Source of the DNA: Pseudoflavitalea sp. G-6-1-2
Lineage (GTDB): Bacteria; Bacteroidota; Bacteroidia; Chitinophagales; Chitinophagaceae
Reading direction: 5' to 3'
Length of the DNA: 64,000 nucleotides
Assembly (NCBI RefSeq): GCF_012927185.1
Contig: NZ_JABBGB010000003.1
Coordinates: 310,001 to 374,000, forward strand
Shown piece after piece: positions 43,343-52,529 of the stretch; the first letter of the stretch is position 1, and every line of letters starts with the position of its first letter. The position numbers and the translations under genes are program-made. The notes under the pieces are model-generated. The model did no database searches. It worked only from the letters and a program-made list of their open reading frames with translations, and was not told where the DNA came from.

Positions 43343-43455
43343 GTGGGATGTATCCGGAATCGTTTAACGGCAGCTCGTCTGCAAATTGCTGCTGTCTGGC
43401 TAGTGCGCGCTTTCACCAGCCCTGCACGCGTATTACTTTTCCGGAAAAAGGTTAC

Positions 43456-45045
43456 ATGAAAAAGTCCCTGTGTATAACAACCCTGTTGATTGGTGTGGCA
43501 ATTACTTCCTGTAAGAAAAACAATACTCCGCCACCGGATCCGGTCATTGAAACTGATAAAACCCAGATCACACTTTATGCTGTTGAAACTGCCATCGATA
43601 GTTTCAATATTTCTTCCAACACGTCCTGGACCATCGCTGCAGAGCCTGCTTCAGATTGGTTGAAGCTAAGCGCTTCATCAGGTAAAGGAAATCAGAAAGT
43701 ACTGATCAGCTATCAGGATCGTAAGAGCAATGCTACAGCATCAACCTTAGTGATCACAGACGAATCAAAGAAAGTAGTAAAAAAGATCGCGGTAACAAAG
43801 ATCCCCTTCTACACAAATCCTGCATTCAAATTATTTGGCGGAACGAAGGATGATAACTTTTCCGGCGGCTGCGCAACCGGCAACGGCGGATATATTCTTG
43901 TAGGCTCAACCGGCAGTTATGATGGAGACCTGGTGTTCAGAACGGGCACGCAGACTGCGTTTCATGATGGACTGATTGTGAAATACAATGCAGACGGATC
44001 TGTGCAATGGAAGAGAACTTACGGAGGCAATGGAGGAGATTACCTGAATGCAATTGCACCTGCACCCGGTGGTGGTTATTTTGTAAGCGGCTATTCGTCC
44101 AGTACTGATGGCGATTTCGCAGCGGGTCACGGAAGTTTCGATTTCTGGGTGATGAAGATCAAAGAGAATGGCGACAAAGAATGGAACAAAGTATTCGGAG
44201 GGTCTAAACTCGAATACGGCTATGCCATTACATCCGGCATCGACGAAGGTTGCCTGGTTGTTGGAACAACCTACAGCAAGGATGGCGATGTAAAAAACAA
44301 TTACAGCAGCAGCGGCTTCAACGATGGCTGGGTGATCAAAGTGAGCAGCACCGGTATTTTACTCTGGAGCCGGAACTACGGCAGCTCCGGCTGGGAAAAT
44401 CTTAACTCTGTGATTGCTACTCCCGAAGGAGGATTTATGCTGGCTGGTTCAAGTTGGGGAAGAGGCAATGATATTCCCGAAGGAGGTGGTGGGAATGATG
44501 CATGGTTGCTAAGAATAAAAAATGAAGGCAGCATTGTATTTAGCCGCGTATATGGAGGTACAAGCGACGAGGGCTTTACGCATATAATACCCGATCCGGC
44601 AGGAGGTTACCTTGCTGCAGGGTATGTTGCAAGTGGCGAAGGACCACTGAAAGCAAAGTATGGCAATGGCGATGCGTTGCTGTTCAAATGCAATAACGAA
44701 GGGCAAATCGAATGGCATCAGGCATTCGGCGGATCTATGACGGATTTCTTCTCCCATCTTACGATTGTGCCCGATAAAGGAATACTGATCGCAGGTACCA
44801 GCCCCAGCACCGATTTTGATCTCCTCGGTAATAAAGGCGGAAATGATGGATGGCTGGTACTCACGAACATGAAAGGAGAAAAAATATGGTCCAAGACAAT
44901 AGGCGGTAAAAACGAAGATCGGGTGGGGGCACTTTTCTGCACCAGTGAAAAGAAAATTATTACCGCTGGTCATACGCAAAGTAATGATGGCGACATGAAA
45001 GCAAACCATGGTCTCATGGATGGCTGGTTATTGAGTTTTGAATAA
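43456..45045 (+). CDS. BACON domain plus seven-repeat beta-propeller lipoprotein
   Basis: The 529-residue lipoprotein has a lipobox at Cys19 (AITSCKKN), a BACON-like domain at about 35-115 (NISSNTSWTIAA and WLKLSASSGKGNQ), and seven repeats of about 58 residues from residue 125 to the end. Each repeat follows the pattern W-x-[KR]-x-[FY]-GG...GG[YF]...G...S.DGD...D.W..K....G. Seven repeats would close one seven-bladed propeller. It should sit on the cell surface or in the periplasm as a binding protein. The frame is open from 43327, but the signal peptide starts at 43456 and a terminator lies in the extension. Confidence 0.82.
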   Translation: MKKSLCITTLLIGVAITSCKKNNTPPPDPVIETDKTQITLYAVETAIDSFNISSNTSWTIAAEPASDWLKLSASSGKGNQKVLISYQDRKSNATASTLVITDESKKVVKKIAVTKIPFYTNPAFKLFGGTKDDNFSGGCATGNGGYILVGSTGSYDGDLVFRTGTQTAFHDGLIVKYNADGSVQWKRTYGGNGGDYLNAIAPAPGGGYFVSGYSSSTDGDFAAGHGSFDFWVMKIKENGDKEWNKVFGGSKLEYGYAITSGIDEGCLVVGTTYSKDGDVKNNYSSSGFNDGWVIKVSSTGILLWSRNYGSSGWENLNSVIATPEGGFMLAGSSWGRGNDIPEGGGGNDAWLLRIKNEGSIVFSRVYGGTSDEGFTHIIPDPAGGYLAAGYVASGEGPLKAKYGNGDALLFKCNNEGQIEWHQAFGGSMTDFFSHLTIVPDKGILIAGTSPSTDFDLLGNKGGNDGWLVLTNMKGEKIWSKTIGGKNEDRVGALFCTSEKKIITAGHTQSNDGDMKANHGLMDGWLLSFE

Positions 45046-45092
45046 CAGCTCTGCAGTATTTAGCATAACAATGGATGTTTTGTATCTCTATT

Positions 45093-45132
45093 AACAGGCC
45101 TTCTGTCGCTGACAGAAGGCCTGTTGTTTTTT
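45093..45132 (+). terminator. Terminator of the propeller lipoprotein gene
   Basis: AACAGGCCTTCTGTC (45093-45107) pairs with GACAGAAGGCCTGTT (45111-45125) around GCT, followed by GTTTTTTC. Confidence 0.92.
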
Positions 45133-45313
45133 CACACAAAAAGCAACTTTCAAAAAAATACCCTGAGTGAACAAGAACTTGGCCCTTCTGTCGTCAAAAG
45201 ATATGCAATGAAACCAGCGGCTGCCTTCCATTGTTGTTTAGATGGTATTGGAATAGAAAAATACCCCGTTTACATAATACTATCTGAAAATGTATGAGTG
45301 GCAAACCGTAGTT

Positions 45314-45325
45314 TATCAATTGATA
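45314..45325. promoter_or_regulatory. 12-bp perfect palindrome before the TlpA gene
   Basis: TATCAATTGATA is a perfect palindrome 29 bases before the start codon, and its end overlaps a -7-like TATATTTT. It may be an operator; the binding protein is unknown. Confidence 0.35.
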
Positions 45326-45353
45326 TATTTTCGCTTAAACGTTAATACTACTA

Positions 45354-46469
45354 ATGAAAAAGAATTTAGCAACCCTGTTGATGATCGCCCCTGCGGCTCT
45401 TTTTGCTCAGGATGCACCCTTTACTATCAAAGGTAAGGTGGGCAAGATCGGAGCTCCTGCGAAAGCATACCTCAGCTACCGCGTAGATGGAAAGAATATC
45501 ATGGATTCTGCAGAACTGAAAAAAGGCGCCTTTGAATTCAAAGGAACCCTCGGCGGTCCTGCCCGTATGAATGTAACTCTGAACCACACCGGAGAGAAAT
45601 CAAAAGCTGCAGATGCGCTCACTTTTTATGTAGAGAAAGGAAATGTTACCCTTGCTGCAAAAGATTCCATCAAGAATGCTGTAGTAAAAGGAAGTAGCCT
45701 CAACGAAGAATACAAAAAATTCCAGAAATATCTTTCTGCTCCACAGGCTACGATAGATGCTATCAATGCTGAATGGACAAATGCTTCTCCTGAAAAGAAA
45801 AAAGAGGAAGGCTTTGTGAAAAGTCTGCAAGACCGTTACAAACCTGCTGCTGAAGCAATGGAGAATTTGCAGAGAGAATACATTAAGCAAAATCCAGCTT
45901 CTTACTTCAGCCTCACTTCCATTCAGGAAATTGCTGGAGGTAAAATGGATGCAGCTGAGGTTGAACCAATGTTCAAAAGCCTCTCTGCTGATCTGCAGAA
46001 CAGCAAAGCCGGAAAGAACCTGGCAAAACTGATCGGAGCAGCACGTGCTACCGCTGTTGGTGTACAAGCTCCTGAGTTTACACAGAACGATGTAGACGGC
46101 AAGCCCGTAAAGCTTTCCGACTTCAAAGGAAAATATGTACTGATCGATTTCTGGGCTTCATGGTGCGGACCCTGCCGTGGTGAAAACCCTAATGTTGTAA
46201 AAGCTTATAACGATTACAAGGATAAGAACTTCACCATCCTCGGCATTTCACTCGACTCTAAAAAAGAGAACTGGCTGAAAGCGATCGAAGATGATAAGCT
46301 CACCTGGACGCATGTATCTGACCTGAAATTCTGGAACAACGAAGTAGCAGTACAATACGGCATCCGCGGTATTCCTGCCAACCTTCTGCTGGATAAAGAC
46401 GGAAAGATCATCGGCAAAGACCTCAGAGGCGAAGAGCTGCAAAAGAAATTGGCTGAGATCCTGAACTAA
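45354..46469 (+). CDS. TlpA-family thioredoxin with N-terminal DUF4369-like domain
   Basis: The 371-residue exported protein has a signal peptide (to residue 19, ALFAQ). A DUF4369-like beta domain follows (about 22-120, FTIKGKVGKIGAPAKAYLSY), then a helical linker and a C-terminal thioredoxin domain with WASWCGPC (Cys271, Cys274) and cis-Pro region IRGIPANLLLDKDGKI. This architecture is very common in Bacteroidota, where it keeps periplasmic thiols reduced. It is a single gene with a terminator. Confidence 0.9.
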   Translation: MKKNLATLLMIAPAALFAQDAPFTIKGKVGKIGAPAKAYLSYRVDGKNIMDSAELKKGAFEFKGTLGGPARMNVTLNHTGEKSKAADALTFYVEKGNVTLAAKDSIKNAVVKGSSLNEEYKKFQKYLSAPQATIDAINAEWTNASPEKKKEEGFVKSLQDRYKPAAEAMENLQREYIKQNPASYFSLTSIQEIAGGKMDAAEVEPMFKSLSADLQNSKAGKNLAKLIGAARATAVGVQAPEFTQNDVDGKPVKLSDFKGKYVLIDFWASWCGPCRGENPNVVKAYNDYKDKNFTILGISLDSKKENWLKAIEDDKLTWTHVSDLKFWNNEVAVQYGIRGIPANLLLDKDGKIIGKDLRGEELQKKLAEILN

Positions 46470-46486
46470 GGATATTCAATTAATAC

Positions 46487-46535
46487 AACACCCGGTGTTG
46501 CATGTTATGCATGTTTACACCGGGTGTTCTTTTTT
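46487..46535 (+). terminator. Terminator of the TlpA gene
   Basis: AACACCCGGTGT (46487-46498) pairs with ACACCGGGTGTT (46517-46528), and the loop holds its own small palindrome (GCATGTTATGC). A T-run follows. Confidence 0.85.
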
Positions 46536-46547
46536 ACAGAGCAAATA

Positions 46548-47069
46548 TTATGATGCCAGTTGAGGCGGCTTTCTCTTTACGCCATGAATGATCAGCGAAC
46601 TGAGCGATGTTAATGTAAGTGTGATAATGAAGATCGTAGACATGGCAATGAGCGAAGCCAGCACAGGATTATGAAACGCTGCCGAGTTCTCATACTGCGC
46701 AGCGATGGCTTCCTGCGAATATCCACGGGCATACCATACGGCTTCCTGTTTTTTCTGTACCAGGTCCGGGTAAGAAGGATCGATAAACAGCAGAAAGAAC
46801 AGATTGGCAATGCCGGTGATCAGTGCCGTAAAGAAGGAATAAGAAAAGATGGATTTCGCTACAACCCTTGCCTGCGGCGATTTCCATGCCGGTATCACCC
46901 AGGTATGGAAAATAAACACAACGATGAATAATACGGTGATTGCAGTGGACTGATTTCCTGTATAACGTTGCTCCTTGCTTTGAAGGAGATATAGCAGCAT
47001 CATTATGGAAACTGCTATCATACTGCCAAGGAGATTTCTCCTCTGCAGAGATAAGGGATTACTTTTCAT
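46548..47069 (-). CDS. DUF4199-like membrane protein
   Basis: The 173-residue protein has four hydrophobic segments (about 12-28, 42-58, 75-95 and 138-160). Between the third and fourth lies a soluble stretch with DPSYPDLVQKKQEAVW, which is like the DUF4199 family of small Bacteroidota membrane proteins. No function is known for the family. It is convergent with the TlpA gene. Confidence 0.65.
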   Translation of the reverse strand: MKSNPLSLQRRNLLGSMIAVSIMMLLYLLQSKEQRYTGNQSTAITVLFIVVFIFHTWVIPAWKSPQARVVAKSIFSYSFFTALITGIANLFFLLFIDPSYPDLVQKKQEAVWYARGYSQEAIAAQYENSAAFHNPVLASLIAMSTIFIITLTLTSLSSLIIHGVKRKPPQLAS

Positions 47070-47130
47070 AACTAGCGGAAGATGGGTTTAGGGAATAGCC
47101 AAAAGTTACGAAGAAAAACCTATGTATGCA

Positions 47131-47177
47131 AAAAGCAGGAACATATGCTTGTAATTGCAAATGTGTTCCTGCTTTTT
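47131..47177 (-). terminator. Terminator of the phospholipase C gene
   Basis: AAAAGCAGGAAC at 47131-47142 pairs with GTTCCTGCTTTT at 47165-47176 around an AT-rich loop. Read on the minus strand it follows the phospholipase stop codon and runs into T bases. Confidence 0.75.
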
Positions 47178-47190
47178 TATGATGATCTCT

Positions 47191-49722
47191 TTAGATTACT
47201 CTGCCCATGAAAGGATCGGTTTTACCCGGTTTTCCGTCCTCCACATGCCCCGCCAGTCTGTACAGAAAATGAGGAGCCTGCGCAATGGTGATGGAAATAT
47301 CATACCATCCGGATTGTTTGGAATTGTTGATCTCGATAGAAGCAGTGGCATTGGACCTGTCTTTGCCGAATTGTCTTTTAATCGCCGGAGTTTTGTAGGC
47401 ATTGTCTGTAATGGTAACATCCAGTATGGCTTCGTTGGGGTTGACAATGCCGATCAACAGATTTCCTGAATAACCACCTTTTTTCAACGGTCCGTAATGG
47501 GGAACAACATTCAGCTCCGGTTCAGCCGCACTGCCTTTGAATTCTCTGAAAAATCCATTCGGGCCATAGACCTCCAATGCAAACTGTGCGTTTTCAAAAT
47601 CACTCAGCTGCCATTCATCTTCCACCATGTCGCCTGCTTTCACTGCATAGGAGCGGCACTGCACCTGATTGTTCAGCAGATTGCGTGCATATACGGTGAA
47701 GGGCGAACCGGCAGAACGTTCTCCGTGTATCGCCTTTCCTGCTCTCAGTCGGATGAGTATCGTTTTTTTGTCTTCTTTCAGAAATCCATCTGCATACAAT
47801 TCATAAGGCAGCGCATTGGCCGATCTGGTGCCGGGTTCCTGCTTCGCCATATGATTGGCCTGATATGGATTGGAATTGATGGCGCTGATCTCTGACGCGT
47901 CGAGCGCTTTGAAATTATCAGGCAGTTTTTTATACTGCGCTTTATGAATGCCTTCAATAAAAGGGTCGCGTTCGAGAAAAGTCGGCAGTTCTATCTTCTC
48001 ACCTTTGTATGGTCTGAATACAGAACTGAGATCTCCGCAAACGGTTCTGCGCCATTCACTGATATTCGGCTCTTTGATCTCTTTGCCTGTGCGCTTCGAG
48101 AGATAATGCTCCAGAAACTGCAGGGAAGACGTATGATCGAACACTTCTGAATTCACCCATCCGCCGCGGCTCCAGGGCGATGCAATCACCATCGGAACAC
48201 GGTAGCCAAGGCCGATGGAGCTGAGGCGAACATCATCCTCTTCTGAAGATTGCTGCGATTTGCTGGTTACATATTCCTGTGCAGTATCGATACCTGCCGA
48301 AACCTTGCCGGTATTTTTTTCTGTAGGATGTGGCGCTACGAAAGGAGGGAGGTGATCGTAATAACCATCGTTCTCATCGTACGTGAGTACAAAGATGGTT
48401 TTCTTCCACACGTTCGGATTATGTGTGAGAATATCGAGTACTTCACTGATATACCAAACGCCAAACCATGCTGCTGATGGGTGATCTGAGAAATTCTCAG
48501 GCGCCACTATCCACGAAACGGTAGGGAGCTCCCCTGATTGTACATCTTTTCTGAACTGATGCAACACATCGCCCTTGGGGGCTTTCATGGTTCTTTCCGT
48601 ATCTCCGTCTTTGTAAGTGATATCGGTAAGTTTTCGATGATCGGGATCTCCGCTGTTGGTGCTGAATGCTTTCTGATGCAGTTGTTTTTCTGCAGGTGAA
48701 AGTTTATCGAATGCCGCAGTGGTATAGAGTTGTTTGTATTCTTTCAGTTTAAGCAGCCGGCGTTGAAGGTTGGCCAGTTTCTTTTTTGCTTTGGTTGTTT
48801 CATCTCCGTCACCGGGCAGAGAAGAAAGTTGCTGCTCTGTTTTCTTTATTTCTGCTTCTGTTTCTTCGATCTGCTTTGGCAGGTATTTGATATGCGGTGC
48901 ATGCAGCTTTGCATTGTATTGCTTAAAATATTCGAGCGGGTTATCGCCGAAATTGCTGAGCCATGCTGCTTCTTCTCCTTCGAAACCTACATTGAGATCG
49001 ATTTCGTTCTGGTATACTTTCCACGAAACGCCATGTTGTTCGAGACGCTCAGGGAATGTGGTCCAGCTGACCATGGTGTTGTGATCTGCATCGTCATTCC
49101 AAACCCTTGCAATTGTTTCCGGGTTTTTCGATTCGCGGAGGGTGCCGCTCCAGAAATAAAGCCTGTTGGGGGTGGTGCCTGTGAGGGAAGAGCAGAAGTT
49201 ATGATCGCATACGGTGAAGGCATCTGCGAGTGCGTAATAGAACGGAATGTCTTCGCGCGTATGGAAGCCCAGTGTGAGCGGCATGCCACTGTATTCGCGA
49301 CGGCCCGATGGTTTGGCATGAAGCCAGCGGTCGTACAGACCGTTATTTCTTGCATCCACCTGATCGGACCATGTATGGGGCAGGGAGCTCATCCAGGTTG
49401 CTTTTGTATTTTTTATATCGAGATGAAACGGACAATAAGTTTTGCCGGTTTTATCTGTCTGCAACCAAACGAGGTTATTGTTGGGGAGACGGATAGCGCG
49501 GGGGTCATTGAAGCCACGAACACCCTGCAGGGTTCCGTAAGCGTGATCGAATGAACGGTTCTCCTGCATGAGAAAAACAATATGCTCTGCATCGAGATAA
49601 GTGCTTCCCGGAGCGGGGTCGATGGCGAGCGCTCTGGCGATGGAGGCCGGCATCATATGCAGCAATCCTGTACCACCTGCCGCCAGGCCGATGTTTTTGA
49701 GAAATTCCCTTCTGCTATCCAT
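47191..49722 (-). CDS. plc: Phosphocholine-specific phospholipase C
   Basis: The 843-residue protein has a Tat signal (SRREFLKNIGLAAGG, residues 3-17) and the alkaline-phosphatase-like phosphoesterase domain of bacterial PLC. Landmarks are ENRSFDHAYGTLQGVRGFND near the start, DHNFCSSLTGTTPNRLYFWS, and TYDENDGYYDHLPPFVAP with metal ligands. The C-terminal third has two beta domains of the DUF756 type. It should hydrolyse phosphatidylcholine or sphingomyelin outside the inner membrane. The ATG at 49722 is preferred over a TTG at 49728. It is a single gene. Confidence 0.92.
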   Translation of the reverse strand: MDSRREFLKNIGLAAGGTGLLHMMPASIARALAIDPAPGSTYLDAEHIVFLMQENRSFDHAYGTLQGVRGFNDPRAIRLPNNNLVWLQTDKTGKTYCPFHLDIKNTKATWMSSLPHTWSDQVDARNNGLYDRWLHAKPSGRREYSGMPLTLGFHTREDIPFYYALADAFTVCDHNFCSSLTGTTPNRLYFWSGTLRESKNPETIARVWNDDADHNTMVSWTTFPERLEQHGVSWKVYQNEIDLNVGFEGEEAAWLSNFGDNPLEYFKQYNAKLHAPHIKYLPKQIEETEAEIKKTEQQLSSLPGDGDETTKAKKKLANLQRRLLKLKEYKQLYTTAAFDKLSPAEKQLHQKAFSTNSGDPDHRKLTDITYKDGDTERTMKAPKGDVLHQFRKDVQSGELPTVSWIVAPENFSDHPSAAWFGVWYISEVLDILTHNPNVWKKTIFVLTYDENDGYYDHLPPFVAPHPTEKNTGKVSAGIDTAQEYVTSKSQQSSEEDDVRLSSIGLGYRVPMVIASPWSRGGWVNSEVFDHTSSLQFLEHYLSKRTGKEIKEPNISEWRRTVCGDLSSVFRPYKGEKIELPTFLERDPFIEGIHKAQYKKLPDNFKALDASEISAINSNPYQANHMAKQEPGTRSANALPYELYADGFLKEDKKTILIRLRAGKAIHGERSAGSPFTVYARNLLNNQVQCRSYAVKAGDMVEDEWQLSDFENAQFALEVYGPNGFFREFKGSAAEPELNVVPHYGPLKKGGYSGNLLIGIVNPNEAILDVTITDNAYKTPAIKRQFGKDRSNATASIEINNSKQSGWYDISITIAQAPHFLYRLAGHVEDGKPGKTDPFMGRVI

Positions 49723-49815
49723 ATTCAAATGATTATGGGCTAAAGATAACAGACTGCAGCAATTAACAATGCATCGGCGGCCAATTTAAAATGCAGGTAA
49801 CATAGGCATATGCAA

Positions 49816-49843
49816 CAAAAAACCGGCAGCGGAGGCTGCCGGT
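49816..49843 (-). terminator. Terminator of the SDR gene
   Basis: On the minus strand, ACCGGCAGC pairs with GCTGCCGGT around CTCC and runs into six T. It lies 16 bases after the SDR stop. Confidence 0.9.
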
Positions 49844-49858
49844 CTGATGTGCACCAAA

Positions 49859-50614
49859 CTACCTTGTTGTATAACCGCCGTTGGCAAAAATAGTCTGGCC
49901 TGTGATCCACCAACCATCGGTGATCAGAAATTCAACCAGGGGTGCTATATCTCTGATATCAGTAAGCCCGCCCAGTGCTGAAGCCGATTTATGGTATGCG
50001 ACTGCGTCCGCCGTTTCCTGTCCATAGAAAAACGGAGTGTCCATAGGGCCAGGAGCAACTGCCGTAACTGATATTCCTCTGGAACCAAATTCCTTGGAAG
50101 CTGCCCTGGTAAAGTGTTCTACAGGAGCTTTGCCTCCTTCGTAAGTGGAGTAGAGCCCTGTGTATGCTGCCAGCAATGATGTTACCAATGTGCAGATCTT
50201 TCCGTTATTGTTGAGTTTTCTGCCGGCTTCCTGCATAAAGAAGTAAGCCACTTTTGAATTGATGGCAAACATGCTGTCGTATTCAGCTTCTGTTGTTTCT
50301 GTGAATGGCTTTTTCAATACTTTCCCTACTGTGTTGATGGCTATATCAACACTTCCATACTGTTTGATGGCTGCTTCGAATAGTTTTTTGATATTGTCCG
50401 TATCTGTGAGATCAGACTGGAACAGCGTGGCTTCTCCGCCTGCCTTGCGTATGTCTGCCAGCGTCTCTTCCGCGGCATCCTTACTGCTGTTGCTGTTGTA
50501 ATGAATGAATACTTTAGCGCCTTTGGCTGCAATATTTCTGCTGAGCAGTCCGCCCAGATTTTTTCCGCCGCCGGCAATCAGCACTACTTTCCCTTCGAGT
50601 GAATGGTCTGGCAT
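49859..50614 (-). CDS. SDR family oxidoreductase
   Basis: The 251-residue protein has a classical SDR fold: cofactor motif AGGGKNLGG (14-22), an NTVG in place of NNAG at about 94-97, and the active site Tyr158-x3-Lys162 in YEGGK. The glycine-rich motif differs from the usual TGxxxGIG, which may reflect a divergent subgroup. It is 53 bases after the AraC-type gene on the same strand and is probably under its control. Confidence 0.87.
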   Translation of the reverse strand: MPDHSLEGKVVLIAGGGKNLGGLLSRNIAAKGAKVFIHYNSNSSKDAAEETLADIRKAGGEATLFQSDLTDTDNIKKLFEAAIKQYGSVDIAINTVGKVLKKPFTETTEAEYDSMFAINSKVAYFFMQEAGRKLNNNGKICTLVTSLLAAYTGLYSTYEGGKAPVEHFTRAASKEFGSRGISVTAVAPGPMDTPFFYGQETADAVAYHKSASALGGLTDIRDIAPLVEFLITDGWWITGQTIFANGGYTTR

Positions 50615-50667
50615 AAAATTCCTTTTAAAGTGACAAAATCTAAAATTGAAATTTTATGCGGTCTCAA

Positions 50668-51066
50668 TCATGGTGAACTTTTCGCAATTTTTTGCGAATG
50701 GTTGCTTTGGGCAAGTTTTCTGAATTGTCCGGGTGTTTCACCCGCATACTTTTTGAAGAACTTTGCGAAATTGGATGGATCATAGGTAAGCCTGTCGGCG
50801 ATCTCGGCAACGGACCAGTCTGTTATCGTCAACAGATTCTTTGCAGCTGCCAGTATCTTCTGATCATAAAAATGACAGGGATGATTACCCATGGTGGATT
50901 GGATGGTATAACTGAGATGCTTGGCCGAAATATGAAGTTTCGCTGCAATTTCATTCAGCTCCATCATCTGAGTGGTTTTTCCTGAAACAAGTTCTGCAAG
51001 ATGCAAATCAAGTAATTTGAAATATGCCTCTGTGATTTCTTCGGGTCTTCTTTCCTTATGCTTCAT
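50668..51066 (-). CDS. Small AraC-type regulator
   Basis: The 132-residue protein is essentially an AraC DNA-binding domain: IAAKLHISAKHLSYTIQS then IADRLTYDPSNFAKFFKKYA and the GETPGQFRK ending. A short N-terminal helix replaces the usual sensor domain. The open frame reaches 51195, but the ATG at 51066 (MKHKERRPEE) gives the normal start. It lies in front of the SDR gene, a common regulator-target pair. Confidence 0.85.
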   Translation of the reverse strand: MKHKERRPEEITEAYFKLLDLHLAELVSGKTTQMMELNEIAAKLHISAKHLSYTIQSTMGNHPCHFYDQKILAAAKNLLTITDWSVAEIADRLTYDPSNFAKFFKKYAGETPGQFRKLAQSNHSQKIAKSSP

Positions 51067-51262
51067 GTACCTGTAATAATGATTAATGGAATTGTTCAGC
51101 TGGAAATGAATCAGTACATACGCGTATATCAATCGGAACAAATGCGAATGAAAGGAAGATAAGGAAATTGAACCGCATTTTGCTGATAAAAACAAATGCT
51201 GTGCCAGTTATTGTCTGAGATTATCCCGTACTGATAATGATTTTGTTATGCGCAGGCAGTTG

Positions 51263-51294
51263 AAAAAAATGTGCCGCCCCGATTTTGGAGCGGC
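51263..51294 (-). terminator. Terminator of the Gly/His-rich secreted protein gene
   Basis: On the minus strand, GTGCCGCTCC pairs with GGGGCGGCAC (one wobble) around AAAATC, followed by a seven-T run. Confidence 0.88.
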
Positions 51295-51318
51295 ACCATC
51301 TGTAGTCCACAGATCCTG

Positions 51319-51711
51319 CTAATATTTATAGAAGTTTTTCTTCGCATCGAGAATGGCATTGGAGCGTTGTGTTTTCAGGTCCCTGATTTCATTTCTTCGC
51401 TCTTCGCGCGTGAAGTCGCGGTTCATCCTCACAGATTTGATCTTGTCTGCATAATTTACTCTGATGCCTTCGATCTGAAGATCCAGTTTGCTGGGAGGTG
51501 ATGGTCTGTAACCGTAATCAGGATAGAAGCCATAGCCCCATGGACTATACCATGGGTTGTAAAAACCACCTCCCCAGATGATGGTACGCGGACGATAATA
51601 TCCGCCTCTATGCCAGCCACCACCATGCCATCCCGGGCCGGGAGCAGGCATTGCAGATGCCATAGTGGATGTGATGACTGTTGCAATTAATATGATGAGT
51701 AACTTTTTCAT
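51319..51711 (-). CDS. Small secreted Gly/His/Tyr/Trp-rich protein
   Basis: The 130-residue protein has a signal peptide (to about residue 20, TMASA), then a stretch at 22-75 very rich in Gly, His, Trp, Tyr and Pro (GPGWHGGGWHRGGYYRP). The basic, helical C-terminal part (78-130) has several Arg/Lys-Asp/Glu pairs. The first part could bind metal or form a loose surface coat. No family is recognised. It has its own terminator. Confidence 0.65.
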   Translation of the reverse strand: MKKLLIILIATVITSTMASAMPAPGPGWHGGGWHRGGYYRPRTIIWGGGFYNPWYSPWGYGFYPDYGYRPSPPSKLDLQIEGIRVNYADKIKSVRMNRDFTREERRNEIRDLKTQRSNAILDAKKNFYKY

Positions 51712-51825
51712 AAAACCTGTTTTTGTTCTATCTCTTAGACGTTTTTTTGCCTCTCAGTATTAATCGAATCAACCCCATTTACAATTCAATAACAATGGAG
51801 AAAAGAAAGTTGTAACTGCTGCTGA

Positions 51826-52350
51826 TCATGAACGAATGGTCTTGAACCAGAATATGCCACCAAGTGGTGTAATTCTGAGTACAAAATCTTCGTTGCCTTT
51901 TTTCAGTTCGATGAAGTAATTGTCTTCATCTTCAAACTGAGTGCCGTATAAGCTCATATTAGTTTCATTGGCTTCGTTATCATCAAAGAGCATTATTGGT
52001 CCTTTGGTATAACCTGCATATTTTTTGTTGATATAGTTCTGAGCTGATTGGGGGAGATCTGCAAAGGTTTTGTCGAAGCAGGTTCCTACGAGTGTGGCAC
52101 TGGCATCGTAATATGCGGTTTGTGAAATGCCGTCTTTGGTAAAGCTTACAATATCGAAGTAGGAATCATGTCTCCAGACAACATTGGAGACATTATCGAA
52201 GTCGTTGAGAAATTGTTCATTGGCCTGATAGCTGAAGGAAGGGAGTTCGCGTTTTTCGTGGGTCAGTTCTCTTTTAGTTATCTGCGTGGTTTGTGCGTTT
52301 GTTGCCAAACCTGCGAAACTAATGGTCATCAGGATGAATAGCTTTTTCAT
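51826..52350 (-). CDS. Exported PepSY-like (BLIP-like fold) protein
   Basis: The 174-residue protein has a signal peptide (to about residue 19, TNAQ). The body begins with FLNDFDNVSNVVWRHDSYFDI and has repeats of the pattern seen in Bacteroidota PepSY-like proteins, such as AYYDASATLVGTC and YINKKYAGY. These are small periplasmic beta proteins of unknown role. It is a single gene on the minus strand. Confidence 0.65.
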   Translation of the reverse strand: MKKLFILMTISFAGLATNAQTTQITKRELTHEKRELPSFSYQANEQFLNDFDNVSNVVWRHDSYFDIVSFTKDGISQTAYYDASATLVGTCFDKTFADLPQSAQNYINKKYAGYTKGPIMLFDDNEANETNMSLYGTQFEDEDNYFIELKKGNEDFVLRITPLGGIFWFKTIRS

Positions 52351-52529
52351 GGTCTAATAGTTTTGTTTCTATGAACTATTGAAAAACAAAAGAGTTTAAC
52401 CGGGTATACCCCAATAACGAATCATTAATGAAAAGCAGGGGATGGACGTTAATGCAAGGTTATTGTTGAATGGTACTCATGAGTTGCTGATGAAATAGTG
52501 TATAGAGTGAAAGCCCGGAAAATGTAAAA

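Larger units (their letters stand above)
45046..45353. other. 308-base gap with terminator and palindrome
   Basis: After the terminator at 45093 the sequence is AT-rich with no open frame. It contains a 12-bp palindrome (45314-45325) and an AT-rich -7-like TATATTTT just before the TlpA gene, so it is best read as that gene's control region. Confidence 0.5.
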
